A DNA stretch of 5,373 nucleotides from Gammaproteobacteria bacterium (GTDB lineage: Bacteria; Pseudomonadota; Gammaproteobacteria; Pseudomonadales; Oleiphilaceae), in the NCBI GenBank assembly GCA_029268325.1, contig JAJUGC010000187.1, positions 1-5,373 on the forward strand, written 5' to 3'. The notes beneath the pieces were generated by a model. The model searched no databases. It had not been told where the DNA came from and saw only the letters and a list, made by a program, of their open reading frames with translations. Made by a program: the position numbers and the translations under genes. How positions within the stretch are numbered: the stretch's first letter is position 1; the number at the start of each line of letters is the position of its first letter. This document shows positions 1 through 5,373 of the stretch, piece after piece.

Positions 1-42
1 CGCCCTGAACGGCGGGGCTTGTCGCGCACCGGGTCAAAAATA

Positions 43-1164
43 TTAATCCTGGTTGATGCTGGCAATAAAGGGAGCGATGCCGGGAATGCGGGTCGCGCAG
101 GCCTTGACCCTTTCGGCAAGCTCTTCATAGCTGTCCGCCAGGATATTGATATGGCCGACCTTGCGCCCGGGGCGCTCTTCCTTGCCATAGAGGTGCAGGT
201 GAGTGTAGGGCAGCTCCAGGATATCTTCTTTTTTGCCAGTCTGGCCGATCAGGTTGATCATGCAGGTGGGGCGGTAGGCACTACAGTCGCCCAGCGGCAG
301 GCCTGCGATGGCGCGCAGGTGGTTTTCGAATTGGCTGGTGGGGCTGCCGTTTTGGGTCCAGTGGCCGGAGTTATGGACGCGGGGCGCCATTTCGTTGGCC
401 AGCAGTCCGTCTTCGGTTTCGAACAGCTCCAGGGTCAGCACACCCACATGGCCTAGCCGTTCGATCAGGCGGTGGATGTAGTCCCTGGCCAGGGTTTCCT
501 TGGCGGCATCAAGGCGCGGGGCGGGAGCGATGGAATAGCGCAGAATGCCCCCTTGATGGTTGTTTTCCGCCATGGGGTAGATGGCAATTTCACCATTGAC
601 GGAACGCACCGCAATAATGGACAGCTCCCGCGAAAAGTTGACGAAAGACTCCACCACCAGCTTGGGGTGACGGATACTGTCCCAGGCGGACTGGGCCTCT
701 TCCGGTGTGCGCAACACGGCTTGGCCTTTGCCGTCATAGCCTTCGGTATTGGACTTGGCTACCACGGGGCAACCCAGTTCACGGGCGGCGGCTTCCAGTT
801 CAGCAGCACTTTCTGCAATCCGATAGGCAGGCGTCGGGATGCCCAGCTCCCCAAAAAGCTTCTTCTCTTCGGCCCGGTTCTGACAGACCCGGATCGACTC
901 AGATGAAGGATGCAGCGGCTTTTTGCTTTCGATCGCCTGGGTGAGGGACAGGGGCAGATGTTCGAACTCGTAGGTGACGACATCCACTTCGGCCAGAAAG
1001 GCTTCCAGCTCTGCTTGCGTGTTGGCCGGGTCGGAGTAGATTTTTCCCAGGCCCGCCGATGGCGCTCCAGAGGTATCGTAGAAACTGAAGGTCATATCCA
1101 GGGGATAGCCTGCTAGAGCCAGCATGCGCCCTAGCTGTCCGGCACCAAGAACACCTATTTTCAT
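43..1164 (-). CDS. purK: N5-carboxyaminoimidazole ribonucleotide synthase (PurK)
   Basis: PurK is a cytoplasmic ATP-grasp enzyme that uses ATP and bicarbonate to carboxylate AIR to N5-CAIR, the substrate of PurE. The 373-residue product is a little longer than E. coli PurK (about 355). Visible family marks are the N-terminal nucleotide-fold motif GAGQLGRM (residues 7-14), YEFEH (65-69), the ATP-grasp lysine in VVAKS (134-138), the glycine-rich loop EGYDGKGQ (141-148), RELS (179-182), and the metal/phosphate-binding signature NEMAPRVHNSGHWT (257-270). The C-terminal cap contains the typical GHINI segment (337-341). All core motifs look intact. The gene lies 23 bp downstream of purE on the same strand and should be co-transcribed with it. 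Its ribosome binding site is weak (GGAT, 8 nt before ATG), consistent with reliance on translation of purE just upstream. The 42 bases after the stop show no complete terminator. Assignment is firm. Confidence 0.97.
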   Translation of the reverse strand: MKIGVLGAGQLGRMLALAGYPLDMTFSFYDTSGAPSAGLGKIYSDPANTQAELEAFLAEVDVVTYEFEHLPLSLTQAIESKKPLHPSSESIRVCQNRAEEKKLFGELGIPTPAYRIAESAAELEAAARELGCPVVAKSNTEGYDGKGQAVLRTPEEAQSAWDSIRHPKLVVESFVNFSRELSIIAVRSVNGEIAIYPMAENNHQGGILRYSIAPAPRLDAAKETLARDYIHRLIERLGHVGVLTLELFETEDGLLANEMAPRVHNSGHWTQNGSPTSQFENHLRAIAGLPLGDCSAYRPTCMINLIGQTGKKEDILELPYTHLHLYGKEERPGRKVGHINILADSYEELAERVKACATRIPGIAPFIASINQD

Positions 1165-1187
1165 GGCAATATATCCGCGTTGAAGCC

Positions 1188-1676
1188 TTAGGAACGGGGG
1201 TCGGGATTATCCAGGACCGATTGGGTCTGTTGGTGGCGAAACTCAGCCAGTGCCTGCTTGATCTGCGGGTTCTGCAAAGCCAGGATCTGGGCGGCAAGCA
1301 GGCCCGCGTTGGTGGCTCCGGCCACGCCAATCGCCAGAGTGGCAACCGGCACACCGCCGGGCATCTGGACGATGGACAGGAGAGAATCCATGCCCTGGAG
1401 AGCCTTTGACTGGATCGGCACGCCCAGCACCGGCAGGTTGGTTTGTGAGGCAACCATCCCGGGAAGGTGGGCAGCACCGCCGGCACCTGCAATAATGACT
1501 TGCAGGCCACGCTGTTCCGCTGTTTTCGCGTACTCGAACAGCAAGTCCGGCGTACGGTGGGCCGAGACAACTCGGGTTTCATAGGAAACCCCCAGTTTTT
1601 CAAGCATTTGAACGGCATGTTCCATGGTGGGCCAGTCAGATTTCGAGCCCATGATAACGCCGACGAGTGGTTGCAT
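1188..1676 (-). CDS. purE: N5-carboxyaminoimidazole ribonucleotide mutase (PurE, class I)
   Basis: PurE moves the carboxylate of N5-CAIR to carbon 4 of the imidazole, giving CAIR in de novo purine synthesis. It is known as a soluble homo-octamer. The 162-residue product matches the usual bacterial class I length (E. coli about 169). Visible motifs are the phosphate-binding MGSKSDW (residues 9-15), SAHRTPD (38-44) with the catalytic histidine at residue 40, the AGAGGAAHLPGM loop (63-74), GVPIQS (85-90), SIVQMPGGVPVATLAIG (101-117), and the typical ending LDNPDPR. An in-frame ATG at 1712 would add 12 residues. The start at 1676 is preferred because GGAG sits 8 nt upstream of it and because the protein then begins close to the conserved core. 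Partnership with an adjacent purK supports the class I mutase over the class II AIR carboxylase that works without PurK. Confidence 0.96.
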   Translation of the reverse strand: MQPLVGVIMGSKSDWPTMEHAVQMLEKLGVSYETRVVSAHRTPDLLFEYAKTAEQRGLQVIIAGAGGAAHLPGMVASQTNLPVLGVPIQSKALQGMDSLLSIVQMPGGVPVATLAIGVAGATNAGLLAAQILALQNPQIKQALAEFRHQQTQSVLDNPDPRS

Positions 1677-1684
1677 GAGAGAGT

Positions 1685-1688
1685 CTCC
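1685..1688 (-). promoter_or_regulatory. Ribosome binding site that sets the purE start
   Basis: GGAG on the minus strand lies 8 nt before the ATG at 1676. It would fall inside the coding region if translation began at the upstream in-frame ATG at 1712, so it favours the shorter PurE. Confidence 0.7.
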
Positions 1689-1837
1689 GGTCCATCCGGG
1701 CTTGCCGGACAACCTAAATAACCAGGAAAAACGAAATAGTCAGGGAAAAAGAAGTCGCATAGTTTATTAAGCCCGCCCTGTTCATGCAAATCCAGAAATC
1801 GCTTACTGTTCCTGAAAGGGCTGTTGCAGTCATAATG

Positions 1838-1861
1838 GCCGGCACGGTGCCAGGTGCCGGC
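1838..1861. repeat. Perfect 8-bp inverted repeat in the divergent purE intergenic region
   Basis: GCCGGCAC (1838-1845) and GTGCCGGC (1854-1861) are exact reverse complements separated by 8 nt. The spacer can also join a second fold, because GGCAC-G-GTGCC (1841-1851) is itself a perfect 5-1-5 dyad and GGTGCC occurs twice one base apart. No T-run follows on either strand, so this is not an intrinsic terminator. It lies just upstream of a candidate rightward promoter, where a regulator could bind. An operator role is inference. The palindrome is seen directly. Confidence 0.6.
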
Positions 1862-1880
1862 ATTTACATTCATTTACATT
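1861..1880 (+). repeat. Tandem 10-bp repeat, two exact copies
   Basis: CATTTACATT is present twice in direct succession (1861-1870 and 1871-1880), followed by a partial echo CCATTC. Each copy carries TTTACA, a one-mismatch match to the -35 hexamer. The repeat directly abuts the inverted repeat on its left. It may reflect a duplicated promoter element or polymerase slippage. Confidence 0.6.
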
Positions 1881-1892
1881 CCATTCTATAGA
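1863..1892 (+). promoter_or_regulatory. Candidate sigma-70 promoter for the coiled-coil membrane protein gene
   Basis: TTTACA (1863-1868, five of six consensus bases) is followed after 18 bp by TATAGA (1887-1892, four of six). Transcription would begin near 1899 and give a leader of about 29 nt, ending in a good ribosome binding site (GAGG) 5 nt before ATG 1928. The rest of the 1677-1927 gap must also hold the leftward purE promoter, but no convincing -35/-10 pair was found there. Confidence 0.4.
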
Positions 1893-1927
1893 GGCCCCTG
1901 TTCAAACCGGGCTCCAAAGAGGTAACC

Positions 1928-2929
1928 ATGGACAGTCTGACTCCCGATAAAGACGATATGGAACGCTTTCGCAAGGAGCGCAAGCGCACAGCCGCTGTCA
2001 CTGGCAAGGCCGACGCGCAGGATACCCCGCTGACCGCCAAGCGCGACACACCCATCAAACCGGAGCCGATCCTTTCCAATGTCCGGACTGGTGCTTCCGC
2101 TCGGGCGAGCCAGCCGAGAAATGAAGCCGCTTCTAAATCCGGCCCCACCTGGGTGGGAGTGCTCGCCCTGCTGCTGGCTTTGGGTGTGGGGGCTGCGGGC
2201 TTTTGGCTGTATGGCCAACAGCGCAACACCATTGCCCTGTTGGAGTCACAGCTTGCTGAGGCCAATGAATATATCAGCCAAAGCAAGCTGGTCCTGGCCC
2301 GTTTGGAAGGCTCTTTGAGCGAGACCGAGGCCACGGTTTTGCAAAGTGATTCGAAACTGACCACCCGCCTTGCCGGGATCGACTCGGAAATTCGCAAGCT
2401 GTGGGATCTCGCCAATAAGCGCAACGCGGCGCAAATCAAGGAGCATCAAAACCAGATAGCGAGCCTGCAGACGACTTCCAAGCAACTGCAGACGACCTCC
2501 AAGCAATTGCAGACCACATCCGAACAAATGCAGGAGCGCCTGAGCAAGGCGGAGCAGAATGCGGCAGGTGCTAGCAAAGCCGTTTCCGAGCAGACGGCCA
2601 AGCTGACGGCGGGGCTGAAGTCCATCGAAGAGTTGAGCGCCAAGCTGGCCCAATTGGAAACCGCCCAGAAGGAAAGCCTGGCGCAACTGGGTAAGGAGTA
2701 TCAGGCGCAGCTTACCGCCTTGACCCGGCGAGTGGAGGCCATCGGCGCCAAGCTGGATAGCCAGCCTGCGGCCTCCCCCCTTGAAGGGCGGCTGAAAGAG
2801 GTGGAGACGGCCATTGAGGCCATCGACATGAGCCGCCAGCAGGTCAACCGACGCGTGGTGGATTTGGAGCGTCGCCTTAACGAAACCCAGCTTAAGCTGA
2901 ACTCTGTTACCTCGGTCTCCGGAGGCTGA
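1928..2929 (+). CDS. Single-pass membrane protein with a long coiled coil, function unknown
   Basis: I do not recognise a named family. The 333-residue product has a hydrophilic, charged N-terminal region (1-74; a cluster of Arg/Lys at 13-20), one hydrophobic segment (about 75-95, WVGVLALLLALGVGAAGFWLY), then a long Gln/Lys/Glu/Ala-rich heptad region (about 99-275), a Pro/Ala break (280-284), and a second helical stretch (285-325). The N-terminus is probably cytoplasmic, with the coiled coil in the periplasm. This inferred topology resembles HemX-like or other envelope coiled-coil proteins, but no catalytic motif is visible. Residues 180-200 are three consecutive copies of LQTTS(K/E)Q. The start is supported by GAGG 5 nt upstream. 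The gene is divergent from purEK and followed by a candidate terminator, suggesting a single-gene transcript. A structural or scaffolding role in the envelope is inference only. Confidence 0.85.
   Translation: MDSLTPDKDDMERFRKERKRTAAVTGKADAQDTPLTAKRDTPIKPEPILSNVRTGASARASQPRNEAASKSGPTWVGVLALLLALGVGAAGFWLYGQQRNTIALLESQLAEANEYISQSKLVLARLEGSLSETEATVLQSDSKLTTRLAGIDSEIRKLWDLANKRNAAQIKEHQNQIASLQTTSKQLQTTSKQLQTTSEQMQERLSKAEQNAAGASKAVSEQTAKLTAGLKSIEELSAKLAQLETAQKESLAQLGKEYQAQLTALTRRVEAIGAKLDSQPAASPLEGRLKEVETAIEAIDMSRQQVNRRVVDLERRLNETQLKLNSVTSVSGG
2465..2527 (+). repeat. Three tandem 21-bp repeats inside the coiled-coil gene
   Basis: Three in-frame 21-bp units encode LQTTSKQ, LQTTSKQ and LQTTSEQ. The first two units differ at one base out of 21 and the third has diverged further. 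The unit is exactly one coiled-coil heptad, so gain or loss of copies would keep both reading frame and heptad register. The next codons (MQERLSK) look like a further, decayed unit. Confidence 0.85.
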
Positions 2930-2935
2930 GTCTTG

Positions 2936-2982
2936 GCCTGCCGTGTCACTAGTGGATTCCGGCAGGCAAGTTCTTTCTGTTG
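2936..2982 (+). terminator. Candidate intrinsic terminator after the coiled-coil gene
   Basis: GCCTGCCG (2936-2943) pairs perfectly with CGGCAGGC (2960-2967), 6 nt past the TGA stop. The loop is long (16 nt) and the tail AAGTTCTTTCTGTT is only moderately T-rich, so termination may be partial. Confidence 0.5.
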
Positions 2983-2996
2983 CGAGGCTTTGTTGC

Positions 2997-3049
2997 CAAG
3001 GCTTGCAGGTAAGTACAGGACGTTTGTAACGTTTTGTGAGCAAGCCTTG
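2997..3049. repeat. Perfect 10-bp inverted repeat upstream of the lipoprotein gene
   Basis: CAAGGCTTGC (2997-3006) and GCAAGCCTTG (3040-3049) are exact reverse complements, 33 nt apart. Between them ACGTT-TGT-AACGT (3020-3032) forms a smaller dyad, so the whole segment could fold as a branched or long hairpin. It ends 56 nt before the first possible lipoprotein start. Because each arm is itself nearly palindromic, two copies of one protein-binding site are as likely as an RNA stem. No convincing promoter was found between 2930 and 3105. Confidence 0.55.
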
Positions 3050-3105
3050 CAGTAGATCTCAGAATATCCTGCTACGCGTTGCTAACATGCTGATCAGGCA
3101 CGGCT

Positions 3106-3975
3106 ATGAAGGGCACGGATATAATAATGAGAATTCTGTTACGAGCCTTAGTGACGACAGCGATTGTCCTAGCGATCAGTGGCTGCAAGATCTATCAATC
3201 GATTGGCAAAAGCGTGGGTGGCTTCCTGCATCCTGTCAGTGGGCCCATGTTTGTCCATATCGACAACTCCCTGTGGGACTCCCAAAACAATGCACTGATC
3301 TACTTCTATCGGCCTCATAGCGACTGGGCAGCCGAGGAGATCGAGTCGCCCAGCGTGTATGTGGACGACCGCCACTACTTCAATTTCCGCAACAACAGCT
3401 ATACCTGGCTGGAGGTCAAGCCGGGGGTACGGCATATCCGCATGCGCAGGCCCTTGTTGGGGCTGGAAGGCCTTGGAAGCTTTGCCCTGAGCAAGATGGT
3501 GGATCAGGAGCTGCATGTAGAGGCCGGCAAGGTCTACTACCTGCGCTACAGCGAAGTGACCACGCCCAGTGAGCCCAATCCGGAATTGCCACCTGATTCG
3601 CCCTGGAACAAGGGAGATATGCAACTGGTGTCGGCGGAGTATGCCTATCCGGAGATCATTCAAACCCGTTTCCTCAATAGCGATATGCTGGCACCGAACC
3701 ATGCCGCCACTTCGATTGTCGAAGTAAATAGAAAAGATGATTACACCAAGCGCAAGACTGAATTGGAGCAGGCCCGAAAAGCGGAGCTGGCCCGTTTGAA
3801 AGCGCAGGGGCAGTACCGTTCCGGCGTCTGGTGGTGTTTGTATCTTTGTGGTGGTGATCCAGAGCCGCAGTTGGAGATTGATGCGGAACTGCTGGCTCTG
3901 GAGGAAGAGTGGAACAATGGCACCCTGAAGGTTGCCCAACAGGAAGAAGAAGGATCTTCTTGGTGGCCGTTTTGA
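3106..3975 (+). CDS. Lipoprotein with a DUF2846-like domain and C-terminal extension
   Basis: The product has a lipoprotein signal peptide: basic Arg residues, a hydrophobic stretch, and the lipobox ISGC with the lipidated Cys at residue 27 (counting from 3106). Lys follows the Cys, not Asp, so outer-membrane sorting is expected. Residues about 62-150 follow the DUF2846 pattern as I know it: ALIYFYRP (63-70), a short 'VYVDD' strand (84-88), 'WLEVKPGVRHIRM' (101-113) and 'VEAGKVYYLRY' (138-148). That family is mostly uncharacterised, so no reaction is proposed. A long C-terminal part (about 205-289) is an added charged helix (KRKTELEQARKAELARLKAQ, 215-234) and a segment VWWCLYLCGG (241-250) with a Cys-x3-Cys pair, ending in SSWWPF. 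Two starts are possible: ATG 3106 (AGG 7 nt upstream) or ATG 3127 (GGA 7 nt upstream), which gives a more typical 19-residue signal before the Cys. The coordinates give the longer form, and 3127 is at least as likely. The family match is from memory and unsearched. Confidence 0.85.
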   Translation: MKGTDIIMRILLRALVTTAIVLAISGCKIYQSIGKSVGGFLHPVSGPMFVHIDNSLWDSQNNALIYFYRPHSDWAAEEIESPSVYVDDRHYFNFRNNSYTWLEVKPGVRHIRMRRPLLGLEGLGSFALSKMVDQELHVEAGKVYYLRYSEVTTPSEPNPELPPDSPWNKGDMQLVSAEYAYPEIIQTRFLNSDMLAPNHAATSIVEVNRKDDYTKRKTELEQARKAELARLKAQGQYRSGVWWCLYLCGGDPEPQLEIDAELLALEEEWNNGTLKVAQQEEEGSSWWPF

Positions 3976-4005
3976 CGCGGCAGTAACTGAAAGCGCCAGC
4001 GGGCT

Positions 4006-4032
4006 GTGGGGAGGTTGACCAAAACCTTCCAC
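4006..4032 (+). other. Stable hairpin just after the lipoprotein gene
   Basis: GTGGGGAGGTT (4006-4016) can pair with AACCTTCCAC (4023-4032) through about 10 base pairs, with one G-T pair and one bulged G, around a 6-nt loop. It begins 30 nt after the TGA. No T-run follows directly, so it may be a 3'-end stabilising or Rho-linked structure rather than an intrinsic terminator. The rest of the 213-bp gap (3976-4188) holds AT-rich sequence with a weak possible -10 (AATAAT, 4119-4124) lacking a good -35, and the dyad at 4163-4180. Confidence 0.4.
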
Positions 4033-4162
4033 GGCACCGCCTGTATTCCGACTGACTTTTACCGTGATTTTTGGCGACTTTTTGATGATCAGGTCTGGTA
4101 GGTGGAAGAAAATCTCGGAATAATGAGCTCCGCGTCAGGAATTTAGGCGGTCGTGTTCAAGG

Positions 4163-4180
4163 TGTAATAGGGATGTTACA
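4163..4180. promoter_or_regulatory. TGTAA-N8-TTACA dyad next to a ribosome binding site
   Basis: TGTAA (4163-4167) and TTACA (4176-4180) form a perfect 5-bp inverted repeat with an 8-nt spacer. It ends directly before the GAAGG ribosome binding site (4181-4185) of the basic-tail gene. The spacing and symmetry suit a dimeric repressor site or a small hairpin affecting ribosome access. No specific regulator can be named. Confidence 0.35.
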
Positions 4181-4194
4181 GAAGGTAGATGAGG

Positions 4195-4887
4195 ATGGGA
4201 GTCAGAGTGGGGTTAAGCGAACGAATCAAGTTTGCGGCGGAACAATCCCGTAAGTTGCGGGAAAAGGGAGTACAGGTTGCAGGATGGGTTCTGGCGGAAA
4301 GTCAGGAAGGCTTCAAGGAGCTGAGTCAGGTTGGGCGGCGGTTGAAGCCGGTGCTGCGCTCGGTGGTTTCGGATAGTGCGGCTGCTGTCCGTGAGTGGGT
4401 CGATGAAGCCAACCAGTTTCTCGCTGATAAGGCGATCCCGCCTTATCGTAAGGCGCAAGTGGCCCAGAAACGGCTAGAGGAAAAACTCCAGCAATTCGGC
4501 GGCGCTGTTGCGGATAAGGTACGTCCAGCCCGGAAGGCGGCTGTTGACGCTGAGGTGCCCACAGAAGCCAGCCCGGAATCCCAGGCACAAGAGGCAGTGG
4601 CAGGCAAGGCCAGTCAATACAGCCAGGAAGTGGAGGCTGGGCCGAACCCAGAGGGGGGCAAGAAACCAGCCCGTAAAGGAGCCGCTACCAGAAAAACGGT
4701 TAAGGCAGAGGATTCCACCAAGGCAACTCCCAAAGCTCCCACGAGAAACAGCAAGGGAGCGGCTGCCGGGCGGGCGGCTAAGCCCAAAAAAGCGACTCAG
4801 CCTCAAGGTCGCAAGCCGCAGGCGCAAAGCAAGTCCACCGTGAAGGGGACGAACGTGCCCAAGGCTGCCAAGGTGAAATTGAAATAA
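4195..4887 (+). CDS. Small basic protein with histone H1-like Ala/Lys/Pro-rich tail
   Basis: I recognise no named family. Counting from the upstream ATG at 4189, residues about 8-113 are amphipathic and helical in character (SERIKFAAEQSRKLREKG...; EEKLQQFGGAVADKV), residues 114-155 are an acidic, Glu/Ala/Ser-rich linker, and residues 158-232 are a disordered tail with 18 Lys and 5 Arg against 2 acidic residues and no aromatic residue, full of KP, AK and KA pairs. Such tails occur in H1-like bacterial DNA-binding proteins such as AlgP and in the phasin PhaF of pseudomonads, so DNA or polyanion binding is a reasonable inference. The helical half could be phasin-like, but this is unproved. Start 4195 is chosen because GAAGG lies 9 nt upstream; ATG 4189 would leave only 3 nt. 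No signal peptide or membrane segment is seen. The gene stands alone and ends before a strong terminator. Confidence 0.8.
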   Translation: MGVRVGLSERIKFAAEQSRKLREKGVQVAGWVLAESQEGFKELSQVGRRLKPVLRSVVSDSAAAVREWVDEANQFLADKAIPPYRKAQVAQKRLEEKLQQFGGAVADKVRPARKAAVDAEVPTEASPESQAQEAVAGKASQYSQEVEAGPNPEGGKKPARKGAATRKTVKAEDSTKATPKAPTRNSKGAAAGRAAKPKKATQPQGRKPQAQSKSTVKGTNVPKAAKVKLK

Positions 4888-4939
4888 AGGTGGCCTGCAC
4901 TGGCGATCTCTGCCTCGACAAGTGTCATCTAACCCTACG

Positions 4940-4979
4940 AAACCCTGTTGGGACTGTACCAGCGGGGTTTTTCTTTTTA
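4940..4979 (+). terminator. Strong intrinsic terminator after the basic-tail gene
   Basis: AAACCCTGTTGG (4940-4951) pairs with CCAGCGGGGTTT (4959-4970) over 12 bp, including two G-T pairs, around a 7-nt loop. A T-rich tail follows (TTTTTCTTTTT, 4968-4978). No T-run lies on the other side, so it acts rightward only. It separates the basic-tail gene from gloA, implying that gloA has its own promoter within about 35 bp, or depends on read-through. Confidence 0.85.
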
Positions 4980-5014
4980 TGCTGTATGGTCCATTCAGCC
5001 ATAGGGGAGTGAGA

Positions 5015-5373
5015 ATGCGCATCCTACATACAATGCTACGAGTTGGTAACCTTGAACGCTCTTTGGATTTCTACACCAATGTGCTGGGAATGAAGCTGCT
5101 GCGGAAAAAGGATTATCCGGAAGGACGTTTTACCCTGGCATTTGTCGGCTATGGTGAAGAGTCTGAAACCGCCGTGCTGGAGCTGACCCATAACTGGGAC
5201 ACCGAGAAGTACGACCTGGGCAATGGCTATGGGCATATTGCACTTGAGGTGGATGATGTCTATGCTGCTTGTGAGCGCATCAAGGCCAAAGGCGGTGTAA
5301 TCACTCGCGAGCCGGGCCCGATGAAGCATGGCTCCAGTATCTTGGCCTTCGTGGAAGATCCGGACGGCTACAA
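5015..5373 (+). CDS. gloA: Lactoylglutathione lyase (glyoxalase I), 3' end outside the window
   Basis: Glyoxalase I is a cytoplasmic metalloenzyme that isomerises the hemithioacetal of methylglyoxal and glutathione to S-lactoylglutathione, the first step of methylglyoxal detoxification. The visible 119 complete codons begin MRILHTMLRV and cover most of the expected length of about 130 residues. Known metal ligands in E. coli GloA are His5, Glu56, His74 and Glu122. Here His5, Glu56 (in VLELTH) and His74 (in YGHIAL) fall at exactly the same numbers, and the fourth would lie just past the right edge. Other family marks are the vicinal-oxygen-chelate repeat pattern, LDFYTNVLGMKLLRKKDYPEG (17-37) and FVEDPDGY (112-119). 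The lack of an N-terminal extension fits the short, nickel-activated bacterial type. GGAG lies 5 nt before the ATG. The gene follows a strong terminator. Confidence 0.96.
   Translation, partial: MRILHTMLRVGNLERSLDFYTNVLGMKLLRKKDYPEGRFTLAFVGYGEESETAVLELTHNWDTEKYDLGNGYGHIALEVDDVYAACERIKAKGGVITREPGPMKHGSSILAFVEDPDGY

Noticed and set aside
1..42. Possible terminator or further gene downstream of purK
   Set aside because: Only a 4-bp CGCC/GGCG pairing is visible and the segment is cut by the window edge, so nothing can be supported.
1695..1709. Small TCCGG-N5-CCGGA hairpin in the purE leader
   Set aside because: The stem is only 5 bp, does not cover the ribosome binding site and CCGG is common in this G+C-rich DNA. 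It is too weak to call an attenuator or riboswitch.
899..1873. Long minus-strand open frame of 324 codons overlapping purE and purK
   Set aside because: It overlaps both firmly identified genes in another frame, and its translation is rich in Arg, Ser, Cys and Pro without any family motif. It is a shadow frame.
2246..3043. Minus-strand open frame of 265 codons opposite the coiled-coil gene
   Set aside because: Its Leu/Gln-rich translation is the antisense of the heptad repeats and it lacks a ribosome binding site or known motif. The plus-strand gene has a clear start, membrane segment and coiled coil.
3120..3125. Perfect TATAAT hexamer
   Set aside because: It lies one base before the ATG at 3127 and has no -35-like sequence at the right distance (3097-3102 is GGCACG). 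A transcript from it would start inside the coding region, so I treat it as chance.
3169..4032. Minus-strand open frame of 287 codons opposite the lipoprotein gene
   Set aside because: The plus-strand frame has a clear lipobox and a domain-like pattern; the antisense frame shows no recognisable features.

Overview
The window looks like ordinary chromosomal DNA from a gammaproteobacterium, with no phage, insertion sequence, tRNA, rRNA or CRISPR signal. Evidence for this is the class I PurE/PurK pair, an E. coli-type short glyoxalase I, an outer-membrane-type lipoprotein signal and a moderately high G+C content. Several proteins would suit a marine relative of Pseudomonas or Cellvibrionales (Microbulbifer-like), but the genus cannot be fixed from this sequence alone.

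Layout. Positions 43-1676 on the minus strand hold purE followed by purK, 23 bp apart and almost certainly one operon. Together the two enzymes convert AIR to CAIR in de novo purine synthesis. A 251-bp divergent intergenic region (1677-1927) follows. It carries a perfect 8-bp inverted repeat, a tandem 10-bp repeat and a plausible sigma-70 promoter pointing right.

Four genes on the plus strand follow, each separated by a sizeable gap, so they are probably separate transcription units: (i) 1928-2929, a single-pass membrane protein with a long coiled coil that contains three tandem 7-residue repeats; (ii) 3106-3975, a lipoprotein with a DUF2846-like domain and an unusual C-terminal extension; (iii) 4195-4887, a small protein with a helical N-terminal half and a strongly basic Ala/Lys/Pro-rich tail resembling histone H1; (iv) 5015 to the right edge, the 5' part of gloA (lactoylglutathione lyase), with three of its four metal ligands inside the window.

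A strong intrinsic terminator at 4940-4979 separates (iii) from (iv), and a weaker one follows (i). Several short dyads in the gaps are candidate operators or RNA hairpins.

No obvious new multi-gene system is present. purEK and gloA are housekeeping genes. The three genes between them have no assigned function, and nothing in the sequence ties them into a common pathway. The most interesting items are the heptad duplication in the coiled-coil protein, the H1-like tail protein with a dyad against its ribosome binding site, and the structured divergent promoter region.
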